Shown here: positions 51,509 to 60,736 of the stretch, piece by piece
Layout: each line of letters starts with the position of its first letter
How positions within the stretch are numbered: position 1 is the first letter of the stretch
Assembly (NCBI GenBank): GCA_002841545.1
Contig: PGZZ01000008.1
Coordinates: 1 to 64,000 of the forward strand
Reading direction: 5' to 3'
Source: Firmicutes bacterium HGW-Firmicutes-16
GTDB lineage: Bacteria; Bacillota; Clostridia; Oscillospirales; Oscillospiraceae
DNA: 64,000 bases
Notes under the pieces: generated by a model
What the model saw: only the letters and a program-made list of their open reading frames with translations
What the model was told of the DNA's origin: nothing
Database searches by the model: none
Made by a program: the position numbers and the translations under genes

Positions 51509-54500
51509 ATGCGCAGAACGTACGGGAAGAACTTTCTGCGCACCGTTAAGGATACGTTCGGGCGCTTTGCAGCTATTTTTGCGATTGTCGCACTGGGAGT
51601 GGGCTTTCTGGCTGGACTTTTGTCCTCCACACCCGATATGCGATATTCGTTTGATAAATACTTCGACGATAATTCTATGTACGACATACGCATTCTGGGC
51701 GATCTTGGACTAACGGACACAGATATAGAAAACCTGCGCTCAATTGAGGGCGTTTCAACAGTCCAACCGGGTTATATCGCAGATGCGTTATTGACCTCCG
51801 GCAAGGATGTTGATTACACCACGCGGTTGCACAGCCTGAATCTGGAAAGCGATACCGTGCTTAACCGCCCTGAGCTTACCTCGGGGCGCTTTCCCCAGAA
51901 CTCGAATGAATGCGTTGCAGTGAATATCCCTCTCAGCGGCAAATCAAAGCTCCACATAGGAGACACGCTTTCGGTTTCCGAAAACAGTACGAACTCAGAC
52001 GAACTCCTGAACTCAAAGACGTTTAAGATCGCCGGGTTTGCGGACTACTGTCCGTATTTCTCTGCCGAAAAGGAGTATACGAAAATCGGCAGCGGAACTA
52101 TTGATGCTTTTCTGCTGGTGGCAGAGGAAAGCTTTAATACCGATTTCTATACAGATGTCTACATCACGGTCAAGGACGCGGCTGCGCTGACTTGTCTGAC
52201 GGACGAATATCAGTCGCATATAGACAAAACCGCCGGTAAAATCAATTCAATCTCGTCCGAGCGGAGCAGGCTTCGCTACAATGAAGTCGTGAGCGACGCG
52301 AATACGAAGCTGAGTGACGCCAAGGCGGAATATAACGATGCTAAATCAGAGGCGGACGACAAGCTCTCAGACGCCTTGAGGCAGCTTCAAGACGGCGAAA
52401 GGCAGATTTTTTCCGGCGATAAGCAGCTTTCGGATGCAAAGAAGCAGCTCGACGAGAACGAAAACACACTTAATAAAAACGAAAGAACGCTCAACAGCAA
52501 TGAAAGCGATATGAAGGTGCAGTTTGCCGATGCGGACGCACAAATTCGATACGTCCAGCGCGAAATCGATGAGAACCGCGAAACGGCAAACAGCAGCTTT
52601 GCGTCCTCGCAGAGCGAACTATCTTCCTACAATCTTGACGGGCTACAGAAGGCACAATTCGATAAGCTCCGCAAGCTCCCCATCACGTATCCAACGCTGC
52701 CTAACCATCTTCAGACGCTTTCGGACGATCGCGCGAGGCTCGATAAAATCGCTGTCCGACTTGCCGAAATCAGCGCTCTCATAGCCGACGGACATGCGGA
52801 ATATGCCGACGAAGCGGCAGGGCTGACAGTTGAAAAGGGGACTCTGGAAGCTGAAATTCAAAACATTACGTCAAGCGATGCGTATAAAGCCTTCGCTCAG
52901 GGTGTCGGTTATCTTCAGATGACTGGCGCATACTCCCCCAATCTGCCTCCGCTCGCGCTAGCGCTCGGAAGCATTGATGCGGCATTCATACAGCTCGATG
53001 AGGGGCAAACTGAGCTTAACGCACAGCGCACGGAGCTTGCGGCAAAAAAGGCGAGCGCCGAAAAAGAGATTTCGGGTGCCCGCGAGAAGCTAGCCTTTGG
53101 AAAAGCGGAGCTTGAAAAAGCTAACAGCCAATACGAAGACGAGCTTGAAAAGCTGAACAACGCGAAAATCACGCTCACGGAGAACCGGAAAAAATACGAT
53201 GATGCGAAAGCGGAGGCCGACAGCGCCCTTGCGGATGGTGCGCAGCAAATTTCAGATGCGGAAAAAACGATTTCCAAAATCAAAATGCCGAGCTGGCATG
53301 TCTATACCCGAGCAAGCAGTATCAGCTATGCTTCAATTTCGGCAAACATCGAAAAGGTGAACGCGATTGCGAAAATATTCCCATTTTTCTTCTTCGTAGT
53401 TGCGGCACTTGTCGCCCTCACCACGATGACTCGAATGGTCGAGGACGAAAGGCTCCAAATTGGTACCATGAAGGCTCTGGGCTACAGCCGCAACGCCATC
53501 ATGGGCAAATATATCCTCTATGCGCTTTCAGCCTCGGTTTTGGGAAGTATCGTCGGTGTAGTTGGTGGGCTCAGGCTCTTCCCCGCGGTCATATGGAACG
53601 CCTATACGATGATGTATGAGCTGCCGCGGTTTTACTATCCGTTCAACTGGGTATTCGTGTTCGGTACCAGCGGAGCGGCAATTATCTGCACTCTTCTTGC
53701 GACGATGAACGCCTGCCGCGCGACCTTGAAGGAAAAGCCCGCCCAGCTCATGCTCATCAAAGCACCCGAGCCCGGTAAGAGAGTTCTGCTGGAGAGAATA
53801 ACGCCTATCTGGAAACGCATGAAATTTACCCACAAGGTGACGGCACGAAATCTTTTCCGATACAAAAAGCGGTTTTTGATGACGACAATCGGCGTTGCGG
53901 GCTGCACCGCCCTTTTAGTGGCCGGCTTTGGGCTGCACGATTCGTTTTCCGATATTGCCGACAGACAGTTCAGTGTGCTTCAGACCTTTGACATCATGGC
54001 TCCTTACGATAGTGAGGAGAGCTTGGATGATTCAGAACTACAGGCTCTGCTTAAAGACAGTGATAACATTTCCGGCAGCACGGCTGTGAATTACGAGGCC
54101 GTCAAGGTCTCGAACGCCGGAAAATCTCTGGAGGTATATACCTTCATTCCCGAAAACGCCTCAGGTCTTGACGGTTTTGTCACCCTCCGCGAGAGAGAAA
54201 ACGGAAAAGCCGTCGGTTTTGAGGAAGACATCGTCGTTATTACCGAAAAGGCGAGCGAGATTTTGAAGGTAAGTGTCGGGGACACGGTCACCTTGACCTC
54301 CAAGAATGGAGATAAGGGTACCTTTACAATAAGCGGCATTTGTGAAAATTACCTGCGAAACTATATTTATATGACCGAGGGCACATACAATGCGGCCATG
54401 GGGCTTAGCGCGCCGCAAAACCTTCTGCTTGTGCGCTTAGCCGAAAATGGACCCGCATCGAAAACCGATATCGGCAAAAGCCTTCTTGAGACAGGCGCCG

Positions 54501-54961
54501 TCAGCGGTATCAGCTACACCGCGAACTCGAAGGACGCTTTCGAGCTGGCGCTCGACAAAATTGATACCATCGTCTTTGTCATTATACTGAGCGCGGGGGC
54601 TCTGGCCTTTGTTGTGCTTTATAACCTGACTAACATCAACATTTCTGAGCGTGTCAAGGAGATCGCAACAATCAAGGTGCTGGGCTTTACTGACCATGAG
54701 GTCAATTCATATATAAACCGTGAGTCTCTCTTGCTGTCTGTCATCGGCACGGTCATCGGGCTTGTGCTGGGGATATTCCTTCATAGGTATATCGTAAGCA
54801 GCGCGGAGCTGACCAGTATGATGTTCGGACGCAATGTCAAGGCACTGAGCTTTGTTTACTCTGCCGCATTCACTATGCTCTTCAGCCTTCTTGTGAATCT
54901 CATTATGAGCAGAAAGCTGCACAGAATCAGTATGGTCGAGAGCATGAAGGCTCCGGAATAA
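51509..54961 (+). CDS. Large FtsX-like ABC permease with extracellular coiled coil
   Basis: 1150 aa. One N-terminal helix (about residues 16-36), a large outside region whose middle (about 250-340 and 490-600) is a repetitive coiled coil rich in Asp, Ala, Lys and Leu, then an FtsX domain (about 615-760), a second outside region and a second FtsX domain (about 1010-1140). Such proteins form MacB-type transporters with the ATPase encoded just upstream (adjacent stop and start). Related coiled-coil permeases occur in Gram-positives, but the role here (export or wall sensing) is unknown. Confidence 0.9.
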   Translation: MRRTYGKNFLRTVKDTFGRFAAIFAIVALGVGFLAGLLSSTPDMRYSFDKYFDDNSMYDIRILGDLGLTDTDIENLRSIEGVSTVQPGYIADALLTSGKDVDYTTRLHSLNLESDTVLNRPELTSGRFPQNSNECVAVNIPLSGKSKLHIGDTLSVSENSTNSDELLNSKTFKIAGFADYCPYFSAEKEYTKIGSGTIDAFLLVAEESFNTDFYTDVYITVKDAAALTCLTDEYQSHIDKTAGKINSISSERSRLRYNEVVSDANTKLSDAKAEYNDAKSEADDKLSDALRQLQDGERQIFSGDKQLSDAKKQLDENENTLNKNERTLNSNESDMKVQFADADAQIRYVQREIDENRETANSSFASSQSELSSYNLDGLQKAQFDKLRKLPITYPTLPNHLQTLSDDRARLDKIAVRLAEISALIADGHAEYADEAAGLTVEKGTLEAEIQNITSSDAYKAFAQGVGYLQMTGAYSPNLPPLALALGSIDAAFIQLDEGQTELNAQRTELAAKKASAEKEISGAREKLAFGKAELEKANSQYEDELEKLNNAKITLTENRKKYDDAKAEADSALADGAQQISDAEKTISKIKMPSWHVYTRASSISYASISANIEKVNAIAKIFPFFFFVVAALVALTTMTRMVEDERLQIGTMKALGYSRNAIMGKYILYALSASVLGSIVGVVGGLRLFPAVIWNAYTMMYELPRFYYPFNWVFVFGTSGAAIICTLLATMNACRATLKEKPAQLMLIKAPEPGKRVLLERITPIWKRMKFTHKVTARNLFRYKKRFLMTTIGVAGCTALLVAGFGLHDSFSDIADRQFSVLQTFDIMAPYDSEESLDDSELQALLKDSDNISGSTAVNYEAVKVSNAGKSLEVYTFIPENASGLDGFVTLRERENGKAVGFEEDIVVITEKASEILKVSVGDTVTLTSKNGDKGTFTISGICENYLRNYIYMTEGTYNAAMGLSAPQNLLLVRLAENGPASKTDIGKSLLETGAVSGISYTANSKDAFELALDKIDTIVFVIILSAGALAFVVLYNLTNINISERVKEIATIKVLGFTDHEVNSYINRESLLLSVIGTVIGLVLGIFLHRYIVSSAELTSMMFGRNVKALSFVYSAAFTMLFSLLVNLIMSRKLHRISMVESMKAPE

Positions 54962-54968
54962 TTAGCTT

Positions 54969-55003
54969 TAATGGCAGGCGAAAACTTGTTTCGCCTGCCA
55001 TTA
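54969..55003. terminator. Bidirectional terminator after the ABC permease
   Basis: Perfect 15-bp inverted repeat (54969-54983 and 54989-55003) with loop ACTTG, between convergent genes; followed by an AT-rich tract on the plus strand. Confidence 0.85.
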
Positions 55004-55016
55004 ATATGTATATTTT

Positions 55017-56357
55017 TTAAAATCCCATCGATTTTAATTCACCGACCAATTGAACGTAAAACTCTCTAACGTCAAAGCCGTCTATGTTTTCACGATTGAG
55101 GTCGATAACATCTGCGTGTGTAACTCCTCGTTTTCCTGTTACGCAAATCAGATTAAATTTTGTGCCCCATTTTGCAGACTCAACCGAAACCAGTCCATCA
55201 TTTGCCCCATCAAAGTGCTGAACAAGCGGGTAACTGATATTCAGCGGAAATTTCCCACTTCGCACATTGTTTGATTTTGAACTTACGCTCTGATAGAAAA
55301 CACTGTCACAGTCCGTTGCGACGGCGTTTATTTCGGAGCAGCGCGAGGCTGTAAGGTCGTTAACCGCCGCTAAGAAGTGGGGACTTTGATCGCCAAGCTT
55401 TTTGAGGGCTTGATTGTATCTGTTGGCGAGAGAGTTTTTAAGCTTTTCGGGTGCCTTGTTGAGCAAATATTCGGCAAAAATGCAGCCTCTGTGCGGCGTG
55501 TTTATTGTAGTCAGCGAGGCGACTACTTCATCCGCACCAAGACAGCTTATGGCATAGCGTGCATCTAGTCCGCCCTTCGAATGGGCAATAATATTGACTT
55601 TTTCGCAGCCCGTCTTGTTTGTAATATATTTTATTCGCTCCAAGATCTCTTCTGCGCTATTTTTTACCGAGGCTGCGGACTGCTGCTTTCCATAAAAGAT
55701 ATTTGCTCCGTTTGCCTTCAATTCCGCAGGTATTCGACCCCAATAATTTAGATACTTCATGTCACGAAAGAATACTCCGTGTACAAGCAAAAGCGGATAC
55801 TTGGTTTTGCATATCTCGCTTTCGCGACGGACTTCGTTAATACGTACTTTTTTTATTTCAACAGCGCATTCGCGAGTTGTAATAGTATATATTTTGATGA
55901 GCGCGACTATGTTCGCAATCGGTATCCAGCCCACTAAAATTCCGATGACTCTTATTTTTATTCCGAGTTGAACGGATGTGCAGTATACGCGGATAATTCC
56001 ATTCCAGAAGACTATTGCTTCAAAGACGATTATAATCAAGCAATTTATAAAGAGTACAGATAGCTTGACATTCTCCGGCACAAGCAAAATGTACGTTAGT
56101 ATAACACCGGCTAGATTCAAAAGGGACGAAAGCATGAACAGAAGGAGAAGCTCCGTACCACCAAGCAGGACTCGATATCTTCCTTTCGGACAGCCCGTGG
56201 CGGATGGCATGATGTTTATCCCAATAAAGGCAATTGCAAGCGCGGCGCACATGGCTACCTTCCATCCCGATATTATCGGGACAAGGTAATATAAGAGAAA
56301 GCTGTTTGAAACGGCGAGTATAAGCATTGCATAGGAAACTCTTCGTAATAATTTCAC
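55017..56357 (-). CDS. Membrane-anchored alpha/beta hydrolase (lipase-like)
   Basis: 446 aa. The N-terminal about 165 residues hold four to five hydrophobic helices; the rest is an alpha/beta hydrolase of the triacylglycerol lipase type: oxyanion-region LLLVHGVFFRD (about 192-202), nucleophile elbow IIAHSKGGLDARY (Ser about 261), Asp in FDGANDGLVS and His in VTHADVIDL near the C-terminus. The catalytic triad looks complete. The unusual feature is the multi-helix anchor rather than a secretion signal. The substrate may be a lipid ester, but is unknown. Confidence 0.85.
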   Translation of the reverse strand: MKLLRRVSYAMLILAVSNSFLLYYLVPIISGWKVAMCAALAIAFIGINIMPSATGCPKGRYRVLLGGTELLLLFMLSSLLNLAGVILTYILLVPENVKLSVLFINCLIIIVFEAIVFWNGIIRVYCTSVQLGIKIRVIGILVGWIPIANIVALIKIYTITTRECAVEIKKVRINEVRRESEICKTKYPLLLVHGVFFRDMKYLNYWGRIPAELKANGANIFYGKQQSAASVKNSAEEILERIKYITNKTGCEKVNIIAHSKGGLDARYAISCLGADEVVASLTTINTPHRGCIFAEYLLNKAPEKLKNSLANRYNQALKKLGDQSPHFLAAVNDLTASRCSEINAVATDCDSVFYQSVSSKSNNVRSGKFPLNISYPLVQHFDGANDGLVSVESAKWGTKFNLICVTGKRGVTHADVIDLNRENIDGFDVREFYVQLVGELKSMGF

Positions 56358-56436
56358 ACTATTCCTCCTTTCTGCGCCCTAATTCTACCATATATGCATC
56401 AGTACTGCAACGCGAGGTTTTAAGCGGAGATATTAA

Positions 56437-56464
56437 AAGGGAACGGGCGAATGCCCGTTCCCTT
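56437..56464 (-). terminator. Terminator after hpf
   Basis: Perfect 12-bp stem AAGGGAACGGGC/GCCCGTTCCCTT with loop GAAT; the minus-strand side continues TTAATATC. It lies downstream of hpf and upstream of the lipase-like gene. Confidence 0.8.
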
Positions 56465-56485
56465 AGTTTATGTGTTGTATACGTC

Positions 56486-57019
56486 TCAGTCGGCATCAGA
56501 AATCAGACCGTAGCCGCCGTTTTTGCGGCGATAGACGATTGCAAAGGCATTACCTTCCGACTGGTTTTTAAAGGCAAAGAACTCATGTTCCAATAGATTC
56601 ATTTGCAGAATTGCTTCCTCCGGCGTCATGGGCTTTATCGGGAAGTGCTTTGACCGGACAATATTGAAGTCGGTTTCTTCATCTTCAGGAATGAAGCTGC
56701 TTGTGAATTCCTTTTCGAAGGCACCCTCTCGCAGACGTTTTTCAAGACGGGTCTTGTTTTTCCTAATTTGGCTCTCTATAGAGGCACAAGCTGAGTCAAT
56801 TGAAACTCGCATATCCCCAGTCAGCTCGCTGACCCTATAGTACATGCCGTTATTTTCAAGGGTGACCTCTGCTCTGTATCTGCCCCTTTCGGAGCTGAAT
56901 GTAATAAAGGCCTTTGAATCTCCACGGAAGAAGCGATCAATCTTACCGACCTTGCGCTCGGCATATTCCATGATCTCGTCTGGTACTTTGATTTTCTTTT
57001 CTGTGATTGTGAATTTCAT
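56486..57019 (-). CDS. hpf: Ribosome hibernation promoting factor, long form
   Basis: 177 aa. The N-terminal S30AE domain (residues 1 to about 100) binds the 30S decoding centre, and the C-terminal domain (about 115-177, with KPMTPEEAILQMNLLEHEFFAF) dimerises ribosomes into 100S particles. This is the long HPF of Gram-positives. The ATG at 57019 is chosen because AAGGAG lies upstream and the S30AE domain begins there; a start 37 codons earlier would add an unrelated tail. Confidence 0.96.
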   Translation of the reverse strand: MKFTITEKKIKVPDEIMEYAERKVGKIDRFFRGDSKAFITFSSERGRYRAEVTLENNGMYYRVSELTGDMRVSIDSACASIESQIRKNKTRLEKRLREGAFEKEFTSSFIPEDEETDFNIVRSKHFPIKPMTPEEAILQMNLLEHEFFAFKNQSEGNAFAIVYRRKNGGYGLISDAD

Positions 57020-57370
57020 AATGTACAACTCCTTCTTGTGGCACAATGCCGGTTTGTCAGAGGAGCCGATCCGGGGGAGCCGAAACTGCCCCTCCTGTAT
57101 ATTAATTATACCATAATTTCTCCGGAACACAATTGTTAATATAGCTAAATCACACTAACCCAAATAGTGGAACAATCAGAGGCGTGGGATGAATTCACTT
57201 TCAACCGTTTCGCCCCACTTATAGCGGCAGATAAGTAAATATGAAAATATTTGAAATTCAATCCGGCATATTTGACTTTTTATTCCTGTTAAGTGTTGAA
57301 AAACGGTAAAAAAGTGTTAATATATAAGTTACGCTATATTTTCTCAATTGCTAGGAGGTAACTTTAAGCT
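57020..57370. other. Divergent intergenic region between hpf and htpG
   Basis: 351 bp without a credible gene. On the minus strand, TTGTGT (57127-57132) and TATAAT (57105-57110, 16-bp spacer) form a likely hpf promoter, leaving a leader of about 80 nt in which GGAGCCGA occurs twice (57062 and 57076, 14 bp apart). The plus-strand half holds the htpG promoter. I saw no CIRCE-type heat shock operator. Confidence 0.5.
57296..57323 (+). promoter_or_regulatory. Promoter of htpG
   Basis: TTGAAA (57296-57301) and TAATAT (57318-57323) with a 16-bp spacer, about 48 bp before the ATG, with GGAGG at 57354-57358. Confidence 0.6.
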
Positions 57371-59287
57371 ATGTCAAAAAAACAGTTCAAAACGGAATCA
57401 AAAAGAATTCTGGACCTGATGATCAACTCCATCTACACGCACCCTGAAATCTTCCTGAGAGAGATTATTTCCAATGCGAGCGACGCCATAGACAAGCTCT
57501 GCTATCAGTCTCTCACTGATGAAAATGTCGGGCTGCAGCGCTCCGATTTCAGAATCAAGCTCGGCTTTTCTGAAGAGGATCGCATCATCAGCGTTTCCGA
57601 CAACGGCATTGGCATGACGAAAGAGGAGCTTGAAAACAATCTCGGCATCATTGCAAAGAGCGGCTCGCTCAAATTTAAAAGCGAAATGGAAAAAACCGGT
57701 GAGGCTTCCGATCTTGATATTATCGGGCAGTTTGGCGTCGGCTTCTACTCCGCTTTCATGGTTTCCGATAAGGTTACCGTTATCACAAAGGCATATGGCT
57801 CCGACACAGCCTATAAGTGGGAGAGTGCCGGTACGGACGGCTATACGGTCGAGCAGTGGCACAAGGACAGCGTCGGAACGGATGTTATCATGCACATAAA
57901 GCAGGACGTTGAGGACAGCGAATACACCCGTTTCCTGAACGATATGTCCATAGGACAGCTCATTAAGAAATACAGCGATTTCATCCGCTGGCCCATTGTT
58001 ATTGACGCAACTATCGCAGAGGATGTCGAGACAGGCGAATTGGACGCCGACGGAAAGCCCGTTATGACGCAGATTCCGAAGACCGTTGAGCAGATCATCA
58101 ACAGCATGGTCCCTATCTGGCAGCGCTCAAAGGACGAGGTCACGAAGGAAGAAAGCGACGAGTTCTATAAAAACATCTATTACGACTATGAATCTCCGGT
58201 ATCGACGATACGCGTAAGCGCCGAAGGTCAGGTCTCCTATAAGGCTATGGTCTTTATCCCGGGCAGAGCGCCCACGAACTTCTTCTCCGACCTTTTCGAG
58301 CCGGGTCTCCAGCTCTATTCAAACGGCGTTATGATAATGGAACGCTGCAAGGAAGTTATTCCCGACTGCTTCCGCTTTGTTCGCGGTGTCGTTGACAGCC
58401 CCGATTTCCCGCTCAACCTTTCCCGCGAGACATTGCAGAACGGCAGGCAGCTCAAGATAATTCAGACCAACCTTGAAAAGAAGGTTAAAAACGAGCTCCG
58501 CCGAATGATGGACGAAGAGTCCGAAAATTACGAGAAATTCTACAGCGCTTTCAGCATGCAGCTCAAATACGGCATAGTCGATAACTACGGCGAAAAGAAG
58601 GACATGCTTATGGACCTTCTGATGTTCTATTCGAGCAAGGAAAAAGAGCTTGTCCCTCTGCGTGAGTACAAGGAAAAAATGTCCACGGAACAAAAGTATA
58701 TTTACTACGTCTGTACAGACAGTGTTGTACACGCGGATAGTCTGCCGCAGGCGGAGCTTGTACGCAACAAGGGCTTTGAGATATTCTACATGACCGACGA
58801 GGTTGACGATTTCATTATCCGTCAACTTAAAGAATATGAGGGCATTAAGTTCTGCAACATCACAAGCGATGACCTTGGGCTTGAAACCGAAGAGGAGAAA
58901 ACCGAAACCGATAAGAAACTTGAGGAAAACAAGGAGCTTATCGACTTTGTGAAGGAAACTCTCGGCGATGGCATATCGGACGTTCGTCTGAGCCACAAGC
59001 TTGTTAGCCATCCTGTTTACCTCACCTCCGAGGGGGAAATTTCCCTCGAAATGGAAAAATATTTCATGCTTATGAAAAACGAAGCGGCACAGAATATTAA
59101 GGCAAAAAGGGTTCTGGAGCTTAACAGCGAGCACCACGCCTTCAAAGCCCTTAAGGAAGCCTTCGAAACCGATAAGGACAAGGCCTCAAAGCTTGCGAAA
59201 ATACTTCATGTTCAGGCCCTGCTGATTGCCGGTCTGCCCCTTGAAAACGCAGCCGAATACACCGAGCTTATCTGCGAACTGTTTTAG
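57371..59287 (+). CDS. htpG: Molecular chaperone HtpG (Hsp90)
   Basis: 638 aa bacterial Hsp90. The N-terminal ATPase (GHKL) domain carries EIISNASDAIDKL, DNGIGM and the glycine lid GQFGVGFYSAFMV; the middle domain has RGVVDSPDFPLNLSRETLQ with the catalytic Arg, and a C-terminal dimerisation domain follows. It works on stress-damaged or complex client proteins in the cytoplasm. GGAGG precedes the ATG. No CIRCE element was found. Confidence 0.97.
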   Translation: MSKKQFKTESKRILDLMINSIYTHPEIFLREIISNASDAIDKLCYQSLTDENVGLQRSDFRIKLGFSEEDRIISVSDNGIGMTKEELENNLGIIAKSGSLKFKSEMEKTGEASDLDIIGQFGVGFYSAFMVSDKVTVITKAYGSDTAYKWESAGTDGYTVEQWHKDSVGTDVIMHIKQDVEDSEYTRFLNDMSIGQLIKKYSDFIRWPIVIDATIAEDVETGELDADGKPVMTQIPKTVEQIINSMVPIWQRSKDEVTKEESDEFYKNIYYDYESPVSTIRVSAEGQVSYKAMVFIPGRAPTNFFSDLFEPGLQLYSNGVMIMERCKEVIPDCFRFVRGVVDSPDFPLNLSRETLQNGRQLKIIQTNLEKKVKNELRRMMDEESENYEKFYSAFSMQLKYGIVDNYGEKKDMLMDLLMFYSSKEKELVPLREYKEKMSTEQKYIYYVCTDSVVHADSLPQAELVRNKGFEIFYMTDEVDDFIIRQLKEYEGIKFCNITSDDLGLETEEEKTETDKKLEENKELIDFVKETLGDGISDVRLSHKLVSHPVYLTSEGEISLEMEKYFMLMKNEAAQNIKAKRVLELNSEHHAFKALKEAFETDKDKASKLAKILHVQALLIAGLPLENAAEYTELICELF

Positions 59288-59310
59288 ATTTTAACATTTT
59301 TACGGGCTGA

Positions 59311-59351
59311 CCGATGACCGTTTCTCCGACAAAAGGGGAACCGGTCATCGG
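59311..59351 (+). terminator. Stem-loop after htpG
   Basis: Arms CCGATGACCG and CGGTCATCGG (10 bp) with inner TTCTCC/GGGGAA pairing, but without a T run. It may stop transcription weakly or protect the htpG mRNA end. Confidence 0.55.
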
Positions 59352-59451
59352 CGGCTACTGCAAATCCCATTTCTTCCGATACATTACATTGACATAGCCC
59401 TACATTTTATATAAAATGAAGTGTCTGAAATTAATGAAAGGAGCGCAATTC

Positions 59452-60693
59452 ATGGAGCGTATGCTCGGAGTCTACATACATATACCATTTTGCGCGAGCA
59501 AATGCTCATACTGCGATTTTTACTCTCTTGCGGGTCAGGAAAGCAAGATGGAAAAATACCAGAGCGCTCTTATTAAGCATATTGAGGAAACCGCTCCTCA
59601 GATGGAACCGTACTACATAGATACGCTATATTTTGGCGGCGGAACGCCCAGTTTTTATGGGGCAAAATATATCTGCGAAATTTTCAACACGCTGAAGCGT
59701 ACGGCGAAGGTCTTGAAATCCGCTGAGGTCACTGTTGAAATGAACCCCGACACCGTGACGACGGACGAGTTGCGCATGCTGAAAAACGAGGGCATAAACC
59801 GTATCTCGTTTGGCGTCCAGTCTGCAAACGACGATATTTTAAAGCTCATCGGCCGCCGTCACAGCTTCAAGCAGGCAGAACAGGCGGTGCGACTGGCGAA
59901 GGCCGAAGGCTTTGACAATATTAGTCTCGACCTCATCTACGGATTGCCGAGCCAGACCAAAAACGACTGGGCTGACACGCTTTCAAAATGCATCGCACTT
60001 AGGCCTCAGCATTTTTCCTGCTACGGGCTAAAGATTGAGGACGGCACGCCTATTTGCAAATACCGCGGCTCCGCATTTTTGCCTGACGACGATGATCAGG
60101 CGGACATGTACCTCTATATGACGGATATCTTGGAGCACTACGGCTATCCGCAGTACGAAATATCGAACTATTCCCTACCCGGCAAGGAGTCCAAGCACAA
60201 CCTCAAATACTGGCGATTGGACAATTATATGGGCTTTGGCCCCGGCGCCCATTCCTTTGTCGAAGGTGTTCGCTACAGCTTTGTCCCCGATCTTGACCGG
60301 TACATCGAAGGGATATTCGGAAACAGAGATATCTTGGATGAATACGAGGAGACAAACAAGCTCGGCAGAGCGACAGAATACATCATGCTGGGCATGAGGA
60401 CAATCCGCGGCATCTCCAGAGAAGAATACAACACCGTTTACAGAAGTAATTTCGACAAAATCGAATATCTTTTGAGCGAATACGAGAAAAAGGGATGGAC
60501 TAGGCATAGCGGCAAGAGATGGAGTTTCACTTCATCGGGCTTTCTGCTTTCGAACATTCTGATAGGCACCCTACTCGAAGCACAGTCACAGGCAAAAATG
60601 AACGCAAATCCGTGGATGATTGAAAATCCCAACGAGCCGCTACCCGAAGATCCAATTTTAGAAGGCGCGAGCGAGGAAAATCCACCGGAATAG
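59452..60693 (+). CDS. hemW: Radical SAM family heme chaperone HemW
   Basis: 413 aa radical SAM protein of the HemN/HemW family. The cluster motif CASKCSYCDFYS (CxxxCxxC, about residues 13-23) lacks the extra Cys next to the cluster found in true coproporphyrinogen dehydrogenase HemN, which favours HemW. GGGTPSFY, the SAM-binding region and a C-terminal HemN domain (about 300-380) follow. AAAGGAG lies upstream of the ATG at 59452; a start 12 codons earlier is less likely. Confidence 0.93.
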   Translation: MERMLGVYIHIPFCASKCSYCDFYSLAGQESKMEKYQSALIKHIEETAPQMEPYYIDTLYFGGGTPSFYGAKYICEIFNTLKRTAKVLKSAEVTVEMNPDTVTTDELRMLKNEGINRISFGVQSANDDILKLIGRRHSFKQAEQAVRLAKAEGFDNISLDLIYGLPSQTKNDWADTLSKCIALRPQHFSCYGLKIEDGTPICKYRGSAFLPDDDDQADMYLYMTDILEHYGYPQYEISNYSLPGKESKHNLKYWRLDNYMGFGPGAHSFVEGVRYSFVPDLDRYIEGIFGNRDILDEYEETNKLGRATEYIMLGMRTIRGISREEYNTVYRSNFDKIEYLLSEYEKKGWTRHSGKRWSFTSSGFLLSNILIGTLLEAQSQAKMNANPWMIENPNEPLPEDPILEGASEENPPE

Positions 60694-60736
60694 TCAATAA
60701 TATATACAAAGCTCGACATAGAAAATTTCAGGGGAA

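Noticed and set aside
52270-53280. Repetitive coding stretch in the ABC permease as a tandem DNA repeat
   Set aside because: The repeat is at the level of heptad amino acid pattern; the DNA itself is not tandemly repeated.
57020-57130. Extended N-terminus of hpf
   Set aside because: The 37 extra residues are unlike S30AE proteins, and the ATG at 57019 has a good AAGGAG site.
57020-57370. Heat-shock CIRCE operator in front of htpG
   Set aside because: No TTAGCACTC/GAGTGCTAA repeat is present; only a housekeeping-type promoter is seen.
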